DNA of 64,000 nucleotides from Sulfolobus acidocaldarius SUSAZ (GCA_000508305.1 CP006977.1:1396621-1460620), one strand, 5' to 3'; shown: positions 8,973 through 18,470, counted from the stretch's first letter. Translations and numbers: made by a program. Notes: generated by a model not told the origin, from the letters alone.

Positions 8973-10424
8973 CTATAGCCCTGTAGCCAGTAACGCGAAA
9001 TATATTACAAATAGTATTGTAATTATTATGCTTCCTAACTTTAGGTCTCTAAATTTACCTGCGGCTAGCTTCAAAACAACATAACTTATGAAGCCTAATC
9101 CTATACCTGCTGTTATACTGTAAGTGAATGGGATTGAGATCATTGTAACAAATGCCGGTATAGTATCTGTCATATCATTATTTGTAACCAGCTTACCAGC
9201 CAACGATAGGAAGAGTAAGCCAACTAGCACAAGAACTCCACCGGTGGCAAAACCTGGGACTACTGAAAACAGTGGTGCTAATGGAATTGATGCGAAGAAG
9301 AGAAGCGAAATCACAAGTGCAGTTAATCCGCTCTTTCCCCCTTGCTCTATTCCTGTAGCACTTTCTACATAAATTACAGTTGTTGAAGTCCCAAAGAATG
9401 GAGCCAGTATGGAGGCAAGTGCATCAGAGATTAACGTCCTATTAATGTTCTTTATCTTCCCTTTTTCGTCTATAAGACCAGCCTTTGTTGCTAAACCTGA
9501 AATGGTTCCAACTCCGTCAAAAAAGTCCACAAGGAAGAGGGAAAACGCTATTGGGAAGCCCAGTCCAAACAGCACAAAGTATAGGTAGAATGAAGTACTT
9601 AGGTTTGGAACAATAGATGTGGCAAAGTCAGGAACTGTAAGGATAGCTGGGGGAAGGCTAACATATCCCATTACCCCTCCTACTACAGTTGTGGCAATTA
9701 TTGCGATTATAAATCCACCAATTACTCTTGCTATAAGTAATGCAGCTGCAATGAAGAAGCTTATCAATCCTAGGTAGAAAGCTCCCTGAGATAAGAGAGC
9801 GGTATTTAGCTGAATGGGTGTTCCCTGTCCAGGTTCTACTATACCAATATCCGCAAGTCCAATCAGTGAAATGAATAACCCGATACCAATACCAATACCA
9901 ATCCTCAATGTCTCAGGGACAGAGTTTATTATGAACTCTCTTATCCCTCCGACAGAGAATATCAAAAAGAGTATACCATTAAAAAATACTGAAATAAGGG
10001 AGAGGTACACCGCAAAGACTGCAGCTGATTCTCCCTGCATGTAGTGTGAGGTTATTAGTACATTTGTAAATGAAGGTATAACAGTGTAAGCTATAAACGC
10101 ATTTTCACCCATCCCTGGAGCTAGTCCAAAGGGCATTTTTCCAAACAATGCCATAATTAATGTCGCTACAGCTGCTGCAGTGGCAGTTGCTACAGTGAAA
10201 CCAATCCTTATAACATTGTCCAGAGATTGGTACTCTGCTGGTATAGGAGCAGTGGGAGAGAGTCCTAGTGATGTCCTTAGAGCTAGTTCAAATCCACCTG
10301 TCAGTATGGACGGATTTACAAACAATATATATGCCATTGCTAGAAATGTCGTAATTCCCGCAATTGTTTCTGTTTTAAGATTCGTGTTTCTTGCTTTCAA
10401 TTCAAAGAAGCCTGTAACACTCAT
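8973..10424 (-). CDS. NCS2/AzgA-type purine permease
   Basis: A 483-residue membrane protein with about 12-14 helices. The AzgA-type motif PFGLAPGMGENAFIAY follows TM3, and the second characteristic block DFFDGVGTISGLATKAGL lies in the second half. AzgA relatives are proton symporters for adenine, guanine and hypoxanthine, so it probably imports purine bases. The N-terminal FFELKARNTNLKTETIAGITTFLAMAY (residues 6-32) is the usual AzgA start. It is monocistronic. A short codon microrepeat near 9879-9903 encodes GIGIGIGIG inside a helix. Confidence 0.85.
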   Translation of the reverse strand: MSVTGFFELKARNTNLKTETIAGITTFLAMAYILFVNPSILTGGFELALRTSLGLSPTAPIPAEYQSLDNVIRIGFTVATATAAAVATLIMALFGKMPFGLAPGMGENAFIAYTVIPSFTNVLITSHYMQGESAAVFAVYLSLISVFFNGILFLIFSVGGIREFIINSVPETLRIGIGIGIGLFISLIGLADIGIVEPGQGTPIQLNTALLSQGAFYLGLISFFIAAALLIARVIGGFIIAIIATTVVGGVMGYVSLPPAILTVPDFATSIVPNLSTSFYLYFVLFGLGFPIAFSLFLVDFFDGVGTISGLATKAGLIDEKGKIKNINRTLISDALASILAPFFGTSTTVIYVESATGIEQGGKSGLTALVISLLFFASIPLAPLFSVVPGFATGGVLVLVGLLFLSLAGKLVTNNDMTDTIPAFVTMISIPFTYSITAGIGLGFISYVVLKLAAGKFRDLKLGSIIITILFVIYFALLATGL

Positions 10425-10709
10425 AAGCTAGTTTAAAAGAGCTTAAATTAAAAGTTTTTCTATCTTCATGTAAATAGTACAGGAGAGCTTATTACGATTT
10501 TTTTACTTGCTTATGTAAATACATGCTATGTTTCAGAACGTTAATTGGAAGACGCGAAGTAAGGAATTTATATGTATTACTAGATTACATTTTGTACTCG
10601 AATCGGTAAGGAGAAATTTAACACGAATTTGTTCTTAGGCTGTTTTAATATACCTATAGAGTAAGGAGAGAGACAAGAGTAAAAGTCGTTTATTTACTTT
10701 GGTCTTTAC
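10425..10709. other. Intergenic region, nothing recognised apart from the adjoining solo element
   Basis: About 285 AT-rich bases between the purine permease promoter and the solo IS element that begins at 10710. The minus-strand permease promoter should lie close to 10425-10470. No gene or RNA is visible. Confidence 0.45.
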
Positions 10710-10752
<43 letters not shown>

Positions 10753-10763
10753 TTGTTAAAAAT

Positions 10764-11729
10764 CTAGTTAATTAGTCTTATAGCCCTAAATATACCAAAC
10801 CTTTTAGCTAATTCAGCCATATCTCCTCTGACGAATCTTCCCATAAAATCTCCAAATGACTCACTTCCAATTTTCACAATAACTGCTAACTGTTTGTACC
10901 GGAATTTATCCTCATTACCGATGGCATTTAGCATGGCTCTCTCTCCTGCTTGGACAGCAACTTGAGCTGACATAGGTATAAAACTTTTTGTGGTTGCACA
11001 ATCACCAGCCCCATAGACATCCTCAAAGTCCTCAGACCTCAGATATTCATTAACTAGCATTCTGCTGTTAATGTTCGTAAGCCTCAGTCTGCTTATTATT
11101 TCAGGTCCCTTAAATCCAACACCTGATATTACTAAATCTACTTTTAAATTACCATTAGTAGTGACTAATGTACCATTGTCAATTCCCTCAACCTTCGTTT
11201 TCAGATATAAATTAACCCCCATTTCTTCTAACCTTCTTTTCGCGTACTCAGAGGAGTCCTTACTCATGAATCCTAATAACTTATCCCTTTCCTCCACTAG
11301 GTAAACTTCCTTTCCTAGCTCTCTAGCATGACCTGCAAGTTCAACCGAAAGAGCACCTCCTCCAAGTACCGCAACTTTTCTCTCCTTTCTTAACTTTTCT
11401 CTTATTCTTAACGCATCCTCTATGTTTTCTAACTTCTCTGAACCGGGTATGAGCCTTTGTGAATAGCCCAAAGTTATGATCAGCTTATCATATAGTATGG
11501 TCCCTTCAGTAGTAATCACTTTTTTCTCCTTAAAGTCAACACTCTTGACCGTAGCCCTTAACACTTTTCTGTAGGGTAACTTAGCTATTTCAGGGTTTCC
11601 AGTCCTCACTACATCAACTAATCTGTGGGTTAATACAAAGTAGTTCTTTTCGTCAATTAAAATTGCGTCTCTGTAAGTCTTCAACGCAGAAAGACCAGCA
11701 AAACCTCCCCCTAGAATGACAACTCTCAT
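10764..11729 (-). CDS. FAD-dependent NADH dehydrogenase-like (type II/SQR fold) oxidoreductase
   Basis: A flavoprotein of about 321 residues with two Rossmann motifs. The N-terminal VVILGGGFAGLSAL binds FAD and VAVLGGGALSVELAG near the middle binds NAD(P)H. The C-terminal FAD signature is YGAGDCATT. The pattern matches membrane-associated type II NADH:quinone oxidoreductases and the related sulfide:quinone reductases. There is no conserved Cys pair as in SQR, which favours NDH-2. At 321 residues it is shorter than most (about 400), mainly at the C-terminus, where the membrane-anchoring helix would be. An in-frame TTG at 11738 is possible, but the ATG at 11729 starts right at the FAD strand. 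A TATA-like stretch lies upstream. Confidence 0.75.
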   Translation of the reverse strand: MRVVILGGGFAGLSALKTYRDAILIDEKNYFVLTHRLVDVVRTGNPEIAKLPYRKVLRATVKSVDFKEKKVITTEGTILYDKLIITLGYSQRLIPGSEKLENIEDALRIREKLRKERKVAVLGGGALSVELAGHARELGKEVYLVEERDKLLGFMSKDSSEYAKRRLEEMGVNLYLKTKVEGIDNGTLVTTNGNLKVDLVISGVGFKGPEIISRLRLTNINSRMLVNEYLRSEDFEDVYGAGDCATTKSFIPMSAQVAVQAGERAMLNAIGNEDKFRYKQLAVIVKIGSESFGDFMGRFVRGDMAELAKRFGIFRAIRLIN

Positions 11730-12077
11730 AATATTCAATCTATCCTTGAGGGATTTAAAATCCTTCTACATAACATGTTTAAACTCAGCGTTTGTTAAAA
11801 AGTATAAGTATAAAGAAGGGAACACTCTAATAGCTTGTCAAAGATAATATATAGAATAACAGGGAATGGAGGAAAATTTTTAAAAGAACAAGAAGATAAA
11901 CTCTAAGTTTTTAGTCTTTGAATTAATTAATTTAAATATTTAATCATGGATTCTTCCATTGTATAAAATATATTAATTTTAGGATACAACCTTTTTCACA
12001 TAGGATCTTTAACACGAAACGAGAATTTCGAATTGGATAAGATTAAAATATTTACAAACTCAACAAACTCTTTAGTA
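11730..12077. promoter_or_regulatory. Divergent promoter region between flavoprotein and rml cluster
   Basis: About 350 AT-rich bases separate two divergent transcription units. A TATA-like box, TATAAAATATATT, lies at about 11962-11974 and could serve the rml genes. An open frame runs from a TTG at 12033 into rmlA, but the family N-terminus starts at the ATG at 12078. No gene is seen inside. Confidence 0.5.
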
Positions 12078-13127
12078 ATGAAAGCCATCATACTTCACGG
12101 CGGTCAGGGGACTAGACTAAGACCTTTAACTCATACGGGACCAAAGCAACTCATCAAAATCGCCGGAAAACCCATATCCTTATGGGGCGTTTTATCACTG
12201 AGGGATATAGGCATAAGCGATTTTGGTATTATACTTGGGAATAACCACCCAGAAAAGGTGATCGAGTATTATGGTGATGGATCAAAGTTCGGCATAAAGG
12301 TTACGTATATATATCAGGGAGAGGCAAGAGGATTAGCTGATGCTATTTACAAGGTAAAAGACTTTGTAAAAGACGATAATTTCATAGTATATTTAGGCGA
12401 TAACGTTGTTCTTGAGGGGTTAGACAAACTCGTTAGTTTCAACAGTTCAGCATCAATACTCCTTGCAAGGGTAGATAATCCGAACCGTTTTGGTGTAGCT
12501 GTTATAAACAACGACAATAAGGTCGTGAGACTAGTTGAAAAACCTAAGGAGAGGATATCTGATTTAGCTCTTGTAGGCGTTTATGCGTTTACCCCTGAAA
12601 TTTTTCACGCAATTGAAAAGATAAAGCCGAGTTGGAGGGGTGAACTTGAGATAACTGATGCAATTCAGGAACTTATTAATGAAGGTAAAGAGGTATCCTA
12701 TTCACTGATCAAGGGGTGGTGGAAGGATACTGGAACACCTGATGATCTGTTGGAGGCAAATATGATCTTACTTGACAGATACCTGGAAACTGTAGTGAAA
12801 GGTAAAGTCGACGACTCAAGAGTGGAGGGGAGAGTAATAATAGACGAGGGGAGTGTAGTTGAGAAGTCTGTTATAAGAGGACCAGTGTATATAGGGAAGA
12901 ACTGTAAAATAAGTGGTTCTCATATACTGCCTTTTACATCTATTGGCGATAATGTAGTGATCGAGAACTCAGAAGTGTCAAACTCATTAATAATGGACGA
13001 TGTCCAAATTAAGGGACTATCTATAACTCAATCATTAATTGGGAGTGGAGCAAGAGTCCTAAAGAAGGAGAATCTACCTACTGGCAGGATATTCATTATA
13101 GGTGAGAATTCTTTAGTGGAGGTATAG
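12078..13127 (+). CDS. rmlA: Glucose-1-phosphate thymidylyltransferase-like sugar nucleotidyltransferase
   Basis: A 349-residue cytosolic enzyme that should join glucose-1-phosphate to dTTP, giving dTDP-glucose. The N-terminal nucleotide-binding signature is GGQGTRLRPLTHTGPKQLI. YLGDNVV marks the catalytic metal site, and a product-sugar site (EKPKERISDLALVGVYAF) follows. From about residue 245 the chain becomes hexapeptide-like repeats of a left-handed beta helix, as in the long archaeal form (compare ST0452 of S. tokodaii), which can also carry acetyltransferase activity. It starts a tight four-gene cluster. I chose the ATG at 12078 over the TTG at 12033 because it places MKAIILHGGQGTR at the N-terminus. 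Confidence 0.88.
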   Translation: MKAIILHGGQGTRLRPLTHTGPKQLIKIAGKPISLWGVLSLRDIGISDFGIILGNNHPEKVIEYYGDGSKFGIKVTYIYQGEARGLADAIYKVKDFVKDDNFIVYLGDNVVLEGLDKLVSFNSSASILLARVDNPNRFGVAVINNDNKVVRLVEKPKERISDLALVGVYAFTPEIFHAIEKIKPSWRGELEITDAIQELINEGKEVSYSLIKGWWKDTGTPDDLLEANMILLDRYLETVVKGKVDDSRVEGRVIIDEGSVVEKSVIRGPVYIGKNCKISGSHILPFTSIGDNVVIENSEVSNSLIMDDVQIKGLSITQSLIGSGARVLKKENLPTGRIFIIGENSLVEV

Positions 13128-13137
13128 GTGAGCTGAA

Positions 13138-14073
13138 ATGATCATGGTTACTGGTGGGGCTGGTTTTATTGGTTCCTCTTTTTCACGTGAAGTGAAAAAA
13201 CCTGTGATCTTTGATCTATTAACCTATGCTGGGAGGTTGGAGAATCTAATAGGTGTAGACCATATATTTGTCAAAGGAGATATACGAAATTATAGTCAGT
13301 TAGAAGATATTGTAAAGAAATATGACATAAAAATTATTGTAAATTTTTCAGCAGAGACTCATGTTGATAGGTCAATAAATAACGCCCATATATTTTTAGA
13401 CACTAATGTTTCCGGAGTAGTGAACTTGTTAGAAATATGCAGAAGGTATGATACCCGCCTAGTTCAAATCTCCACCGACGAAGTTTACGGAGAACAGGAG
13501 AATGCTACAGAGGATTTTCCGCTGAGACCCTCCTCCCCTTATTCTGCATCTAAAGCTTCTGCCGATATGTTCATTTTAGCTTATGTTCGTACTTATGGAG
13601 TTGACGCAATAATTATTAGACCATCAAACAATTACGGACCTAGACAACACATTGAGAAGCTAATTCCCAAAACCATTGTGAGGACACTGTTGGGACTTGA
13701 AATACCAATTTACGGTAAAGGTGATCAGGAAAGGGACTGGATATACGTTGAAGACACTGCAAAGGTAATCGCTCAATTAGTTGAAACAGGAAAGAAAGGT
13801 GAAATATACAATGTACCAGGGGGTCAAAGGATAACTAACATAAAACTTGTTGAAATGATAGGTGAATTAATGGGAAAGAAATTGAAGATAAAATTTGTTA
13901 AGGATAGACCTGGTCACGACAAAAAGTACTCAATGATTTCAACAAAATTGAGTTACAAAGTTACTCCTTTGAAGGAGGGACTGAGCAAGACAATTAAATG
14001 GTATTTGGAAAACGAGTGGTGGTGGAGACCACTTTTAAATGACGAATACTTTTTGAGGGAAGCACAATGGTAA
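13138..14073 (+). CDS. rmlB: dTDP-glucose 4,6-dehydratase
   Basis: A 311-residue short-chain dehydrogenase-fold enzyme converting dTDP-glucose to dTDP-4-keto-6-deoxyglucose with bound NAD+. It has the cofactor loop TGGAGFIGS (5-13), the dehydratase pair Asp114-Glu115 in STDEVYGE, and the catalytic Tyr135 and Lys139 in YSASK. RPSNNYGPRQHIEKLIP is the substrate-binding signature of the family. It starts 10 nt after rmlA and overlaps rmlD by 7 nt, so the genes are cotranscribed and coupled. A GGTGAG sequence precedes the ATG. Confidence 0.93.
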   Translation: MIMVTGGAGFIGSSFSREVKKPVIFDLLTYAGRLENLIGVDHIFVKGDIRNYSQLEDIVKKYDIKIIVNFSAETHVDRSINNAHIFLDTNVSGVVNLLEICRRYDTRLVQISTDEVYGEQENATEDFPLRPSSPYSASKASADMFILAYVRTYGVDAIIIRPSNNYGPRQHIEKLIPKTIVRTLLGLEIPIYGKGDQERDWIYVEDTAKVIAQLVETGKKGEIYNVPGGQRITNIKLVEMIGELMGKKLKIKFVKDRPGHDKKYSMISTKLSYKVTPLKEGLSKTIKWYLENEWWWRPLLNDEYFLREAQW

Positions 14074-14915
14074 CATTAATAATCGGTGGATCTGGACAAC
14101 TTGGTCAGGAACTTGGAAAGTTAATAAAGGACAGTATTCTCACCTTTAGCTCAAGACCAATTAAAGGTGGTATCTACTTAGATACACGGAACTACATAAG
14201 GGTACAAGACTTGATCATGAAGACTAAGCCTGAAGTTATCATAAACACGTCTGCAATTACAGATGTGGACAAATGTGAAGTGGATAGAATTAATGCGTAT
14301 AGTGTAAATTCGTTAGCTGTAAAGCATATGGTAAGGGCGGCTTCAATAACCAAGTCATACTTCATTCAAATATCGACAGACTATGTATTTGACGGAAGTA
14401 GGGGGAATTATAATGAAGATGATTTACCAAACCCTTTAAATTATTATGGGCTCACCAAGTTACTCGGAGAGACGTATTCTTCATCCTATGACTACTCACT
14501 TGTAATAAGAACTTCAGGGATCTATGGAAGTAGCAAGGAGAATTTTCCTCTTTACGTTTTGAAGTCACTGATGAAGGGGAGTAAAGTGAGGGCAGTCAGG
14601 GACATGTATTATTCTCCCATTAACGTTAAACAATTAGCTGAGGCTATAGTACAACTGCTGCCTTTAAGGAAAACAGGTATTTTGAATATTGCTGGAGAGA
14701 GAGTATCAAGATATGACTTAGCCTTAAGAATTGCTAAAATGTCGTCATTAAACGAAAACTTAATAGAAGCTGTTAATTATGAGGACATGTCGTGGGAGGC
14801 TAGGAGACCTAAGGACTCTTCCTTGGACTCGTCAACTGTTAAGAAATATGTGAGTGTCAATTTATCCTTAGAGGAGGGGTTAAGGAGGTTGATAAGTGAT
14901 GTTCAGGGTGAATAA
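14067..14915 (+). CDS. rmlD: dTDP-4-dehydrorhamnose reductase
   Basis: A 282-residue SDR enzyme for the last step of dTDP-L-rhamnose synthesis, reducing the 4-keto group with NAD(P)H. The N-terminal GGSGQLGQELG binds cofactor. STDYVFDGSRGNY and the catalytic YGLTK (YxxxK) are intact, followed by RTSGIYG. It overlaps rmlB at its start and rmlC at its end (17-20 nt), an arrangement that implies tight translational coupling. Confidence 0.92.
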   Translation: MVTLIIGGSGQLGQELGKLIKDSILTFSSRPIKGGIYLDTRNYIRVQDLIMKTKPEVIINTSAITDVDKCEVDRINAYSVNSLAVKHMVRAASITKSYFIQISTDYVFDGSRGNYNEDDLPNPLNYYGLTKLLGETYSSSYDYSLVIRTSGIYGSSKENFPLYVLKSLMKGSKVRAVRDMYYSPINVKQLAEAIVQLLPLRKTGILNIAGERVSRYDLALRIAKMSSLNENLIEAVNYEDMSWEARRPKDSSLDSSTVKKYVSVNLSLEEGLRRLISDVQGE

Positions 14916-15453
14916 GAAGGATATTCCTGATGTTCTTGTTATAGAGACTGATAAATATGAGGACGAAAGGGGATTTTTGATGGAGCTCTTCAAGAGGTCT
15001 AACCTCATTTTCATCGATAATATAGTCCAAGTTAACTACTCCTATTCCAGGAAAGGGGTAATAAGGGGGTTACATTACCAACTAAAGCCCAAAGAACAGG
15101 GTAAACTAGTTACAGTGATCGATGGTAAGATATACGATGTGGCTGTGGACATTAGAAGAGGATCGCCGTGGTATGGAAAGTTTGTTACTGAGATCTTGGT
15201 TCCAGGGAAGATGTTGTGGATACCGCCAGGTTTTGCTCATGGTTTTCAGGCTCTGGAGAACTCCCATGTTGTCTACTTCATTTCTGGAAACGATTTTTCT
15301 CCTCCTAGTGAGGCAGGGATAAGATATGACGACCCAGATATAGGAGTGAACTGGCCAATACAGAACCCTGTCGTGTCACAAAAGGACTTAAGGTGGCCCA
15401 GTCTCAAAGAGTGTAAAAACAACTTTGAATATGTAGCTCATGACAGGAGGTAA
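14899..15453 (+). CDS. rmlC: dTDP-4-dehydrorhamnose 3,5-epimerase
   Basis: A 184-residue cupin-fold epimerase acting between RmlB and RmlD. It has RGLHYQ with the catalytic His, the strand motif GKIYDVAVDIRRGSPWYGK, and WIPPGFAHGFQAL, all RmlC hallmarks. A good Shine-Dalgarno sequence GGAGG (about 14884-14888) inside rmlD favours the ATG at 14899 over the GTG at 14896. With rmlABD it completes dTDP-L-rhamnose synthesis. In Sulfolobus this sugar may decorate S-layer N-glycans or surface polymers; the glycosyltransferase that uses it is not in the cluster. Confidence 0.93.
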   Translation: MFRVNKKDIPDVLVIETDKYEDERGFLMELFKRSNLIFIDNIVQVNYSYSRKGVIRGLHYQLKPKEQGKLVTVIDGKIYDVAVDIRRGSPWYGKFVTEILVPGKMLWIPPGFAHGFQALENSHVVYFISGNDFSPPSEAGIRYDDPDIGVNWPIQNPVVSQKDLRWPSLKECKNNFEYVAHDRR

Positions 15454-15616
15454 TACGTGAAGAGTATGTGATTTTCTCTACTTACTCTCACATGTTACGG
15501 CTAAGGTCTAAAAGACCGTGTTCTGTTATAGCGCTCTAAAAACGTCATATATGTTGTTCAAGATAAATATGATTGACAAGAAAAATTTTTAAAAGTAAAT
15601 ATTTCTTATACTACAT

Positions 15617-16747
15617 ATGTCCTATAAAAAAGCTTTAACTAGAATTCAAGCCATACTAATAGTAGTAATAATAGTTATTGCAGTTGTAGGAGTCGCAGTG
15701 TACTTTCTAAGCCAGAAACCTTCTTCATCTCCTGCCTCCAGTTCATCTACTTCCTCTTCTTCAAATTCAGCGTCATCTACCAGCCAAAGTGGGAATTTAG
15801 TTATATATGGCGCAGGAGCTTACGCAGCAATACTCAACTACCTAGCGAGTCAGTTTCAAAATCAGACAGGGATACAGACTCACGTTAATCCAGGTGGGTC
15901 ATTTGCTTTGGCAAGTCAAATTTCACAGGGTTCACCTGTAGACGTCTTTGTGCCAGTTGCGTTTATACAGGCTATTCCACTTGAGGGATCTCAGAACCCA
16001 GGTTGGACAATTGCTTTCCTATCTGACCAGATGACTATAGTCTACTCAAATTACACTGAAAGTACTCCTTACTGGAACCAGTTATATTCCAACTACACCA
16101 TGGCTATGAAAACCAATCAAACCCAGTACTGGTATAATTTCTTCTATCTACTTTCCACTAAGTTCAGTTTGGGAATAGCTAATCCAAATACTGATCCTGA
16201 GGGGCTATACGCCTACTTAATTTTAAACATGGCTGGTTACCTTTACGCCAACCACAACACTAGTTACTTCACTGATCTAGTGAAAGCTAATCCAAACGTG
16301 AAAAGTGCCACAACAACTGCTGCTTTCGTATCTCCACTGAAAGCAGGAGAGCTGGACTTCACGTTCTCCTATGTATCTTATGCTGTTTCTCAGAAGCTGG
16401 ACTATCTAAAACTACCTCCTTGGTTGAGTTTCGGTTATTATCCCAATGAGACCCAGTGGTATAGTCAATTTTCCTATAACATTACAGTATCAGGAAAAAC
16501 CCTCACTATTCACGGAAATCCTGTGTATTTGTACATTACTGTACCACTCACCTCAACCAATCCCAATGCAGCATATCAGTTCATCGAGTTTATTCTGTCC
16601 CACCACAGCGAATTGTCGCAGTTTGGTGTGACCCCAGTGTACCCAGCAGTGCTATTTTACAACAACTTAAACTCATTACCTCAACCTATAAGCCAATTAT
16701 TGCAAAATGGAGAGTTAAAGTATGGCGGAACTATTCCAAGTATTTAA
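15617..16747 (+). CDS. Membrane-anchored WtpA/ModA-like solute-binding protein
   Basis: A 376-residue extracytoplasmic protein. KKALTRIQ followed by a hydrophobic stretch to about residue 31 resembles the class III (prepilin-like) signal of Sulfolobus binding proteins cut by PibD. A Ser-rich linker (about 35-55) follows, then a type II periplasmic-binding fold: LVIYGAGAYAAILNYLA, then NPGGSFALASQISQGSPVDV, like tungstate/molybdate-binding WtpA and ModA. No ABC permease or ATPase lies beside it, so it is an orphan. The ligand could be molybdate or tungstate, which would fit the molybdenum hydroxylase subunit at 52592, but that link is inference. A TATA-like AT-rich block precedes the ATG. Confidence 0.7.
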   Translation: MSYKKALTRIQAILIVVIIVIAVVGVAVYFLSQKPSSSPASSSSTSSSSNSASSTSQSGNLVIYGAGAYAAILNYLASQFQNQTGIQTHVNPGGSFALASQISQGSPVDVFVPVAFIQAIPLEGSQNPGWTIAFLSDQMTIVYSNYTESTPYWNQLYSNYTMAMKTNQTQYWYNFFYLLSTKFSLGIANPNTDPEGLYAYLILNMAGYLYANHNTSYFTDLVKANPNVKSATTTAAFVSPLKAGELDFTFSYVSYAVSQKLDYLKLPPWLSFGYYPNETQWYSQFSYNITVSGKTLTIHGNPVYLYITVPLTSTNPNAAYQFIEFILSHHSELSQFGVTPVYPAVLFYNNLNSLPQPISQLLQNGELKYGGTIPSI

Positions 16748-16755
16748 TTTTTTAC

Positions 16756-16799
16756 ACAACTAGGAAAGCCTCGCCCTTTTAAGGCGGGGAAGAGGTCAG
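16756..16799 (+). mobile_element. Solo IS200/IS605-type end element (44 nt), copy 2
   Basis: It follows TTAC (16752-16755), begins 8 nt after the binding-protein stop codon, and ends in GTCAG. The hairpin is CCTCGCC/GGCGGGG with a larger AT loop (CTTTTAA). The left flank (ACAACTAGGAAAG) is the most diverged of the five copies, so it is probably the oldest or derives from a sister element. Confidence 0.8.
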
Positions 16800-16883
16800 T
16801 TACTTAGCAAGAGGTCTTATTTCTCTTTCAATATTAAACTAAATTTTTGTAAGGAGATTATACATTTCTGTTCAACTATAAGC

Positions 16884-18257
16884 CTAGTCCACACAACAAC
16901 TCATTCTCTTTACATCTCTCTCAAAAGCAATGGCAGCGATCTTTAGACTCTCTGACATTGTAGGGAACACATGGATAGTGTCTATTATATCGTATATAGT
17001 GGCCTTAAACTTAATCGCAAGAGCTGCTTCATTAATTATCTCAGCCGAGTTCTTACCAAATATTTCCACACCTAGAATTCTCATGTCTTCCCTGTTAACT
17101 ACCATCTTGATTAAGCCAAGACTCTCCCTTAATATCCTTGCTTTGGGAACACTGTCCATGCTGACTACCCTGTAATCCACAGCATATCCTAAGGACTCAG
17201 CCTCAACTTGAGTTAAACCAACTCTAGATACATTAGGATCAATGAAGACCACCTGGGGAACACTTAGTTTATCAATTTTTTTATGGGAGTTCAGTATCGC
17301 GTTATCTACAGCTATAAAACCTTCCTTCCCGGCAACGGATTCTAACATTTGCTCCCCTATAACATCACCAGCAGCAAAGATGTTTGGATTCGTAGTTCTC
17401 AGTTCATCATCAACCTTAACCCCACCCTTCTCGTTCAGACTAACTCCTGCGACATCAAGATTTAAATCTACGTTGGGTCTCCTTCCAGTTGCAACAAGTA
17501 TCTCGTCAACCTCTACTTCACCCATGTCTGTTATAACGACCTTCTGGTCATTCTTTGTCTCCACTTCTTCCACTCTAACCTGAGTAAAAACAGGTATCTC
17601 CTCTACATTCTCCAAGTAATTCTTGACTGACAGGGAGATCTCCGGTTCCCAATTGGGTAAAATTCTATTACTCCTCTGGAGTATGACAGTGTCTACACCT
17701 AATCTCTTATACATTTGTGAGAATTCAAGTGCCAATGCCCTTCCTCCTATTATTGCTAAGGAGGAAATCTTTCTTGTAGGAGATAGGGCTTCAACGTTAG
17801 TCCAATAACCTGCTTCATTTAAGCCTTTTATATCAGGAATAGACGGCGATGAACCAGTTGCTATGAGGAATTTTTTTGCCTCTATAATTTCCCCATTAAC
17901 TTTAATGGCATTAGGCGAGATAAAGTGAGCCTTGCCTTTGATCACTTTTGCATCGTAACTGTTCAACACGTCCTCATATTTCTCTTTTCTTAGAGTCGAG
18001 ACTATTTCTGATTTGTCTTCAAATGACTTCTCAAAGTTTGGCGTAATCTTTCTATTTAAGGCTATTGAGGCGTATTTATAAGTTTCACCAATACTTAACA
18101 ATCTCTTTGAAGGTACGCAGCCAACATTTACACAAGTACCGCCAATTTCCCCGTAGCCTATTAATACCGGCTTTATTCCCAGTTCGTTTGCCCTTATTAG
18201 TGCTGAGAAGCCTGCAGCACCATAACCTATTATTGCAAGGTCATGCACTTTTCTCAC
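16884..18257 (-). CDS. merA: Mercury(II) reductase
   Basis: A 457-residue pyridine nucleotide-disulfide oxidoreductase. It has the FAD loop GYGAAGFSAL, the redox disulfide GGTCVNVGCVPSK (Cys42, Cys47), the NADPH fold AIIGGRALALEFSQ, and GRRPNVDLNL and AAGDV motifs. The decisive feature is the vicinal Cys454-Cys455 in the C-terminal MSCCVD, which hands Hg2+ to the active site in MerA but is absent from dihydrolipoamide dehydrogenase. It reduces Hg2+ to volatile Hg0 in the cytoplasm. It has no N-terminal HMA domain, as in other archaeal MerA. It is downstream of merH on the same strand and presumably transcribed from the operator region near 18520. Confidence 0.92.
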   Translation of the reverse strand: MRKVHDLAIIGYGAAGFSALIRANELGIKPVLIGYGEIGGTCVNVGCVPSKRLLSIGETYKYASIALNRKITPNFEKSFEDKSEIVSTLRKEKYEDVLNSYDAKVIKGKAHFISPNAIKVNGEIIEAKKFLIATGSSPSIPDIKGLNEAGYWTNVEALSPTRKISSLAIIGGRALALEFSQMYKRLGVDTVILQRSNRILPNWEPEISLSVKNYLENVEEIPVFTQVRVEEVETKNDQKVVITDMGEVEVDEILVATGRRPNVDLNLDVAGVSLNEKGGVKVDDELRTTNPNIFAAGDVIGEQMLESVAGKEGFIAVDNAILNSHKKIDKLSVPQVVFIDPNVSRVGLTQVEAESLGYAVDYRVVSMDSVPKARILRESLGLIKMVVNREDMRILGVEIFGKNSAEIINEAALAIKFKATIYDIIDTIHVFPTMSESLKIAAIAFERDVKRMSCCVD

Positions 18258-18311
18258 CTGTCCTCCTTACAGTTTTCCCGCGATTAAACATAAAAAAACT
18301 AAATTAGAAAG

Positions 18312-18470
18312 TTAAAAGTTAAATTTTCTTTGAAATTCATTTGCACAATCTTCACAGCAGAAATAATGCTCTTTTCCTTTAATCATCTTAGTGTAAATAT
18401 GTTCCTCAGTTAATTCCATGCCACAGTTTTCACACTTTAACTCATTTTTATTCATTCTCATTTTAACCAT
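18312..18470 (-). CDS. merH: TRASH-domain metallochaperone of the mer operon
   Basis: A 52-residue small protein. Cys13 and Cys16 (KCENCGME) and Cys38 and Cys42 (YFCCEDC) form the C-x2-C ... C-x3-C pattern of TRASH domains, treble-clef-like metal-binding modules. MerH of Saccharolobus solfataricus has this architecture and position and is proposed to traffic Hg2+ to MerA or MerR. It lies 54 nt upstream of merA on the same strand. The first ATG (18470) is used here; in-frame ATGs at codons 4 and 6 are alternatives. Confidence 0.85.
   Translation of the reverse strand: MVKMRMNKNELKCENCGMELTEEHIYTKMIKGKEHYFCCEDCANEFQRKFNF

Noticed and set aside
9879-9903. Short repeated hexanucleotide in the purine permease gene
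   Set aside because: It encodes a Gly-Ile run inside a membrane helix and is explained by the protein.
11772-11780. AACATGTTT resembling the arabinose-response box of S. acidocaldarius
   Set aside because: One base off the form I remember and in a region with no pentose genes; too weak to call.
12033-12077. N-terminal extension of rmlA from a TTG
   Set aside because: The family N-terminus (KAIILHGGQGTR) begins at the ATG at 12078; the extra 15 residues look like leader sequence.
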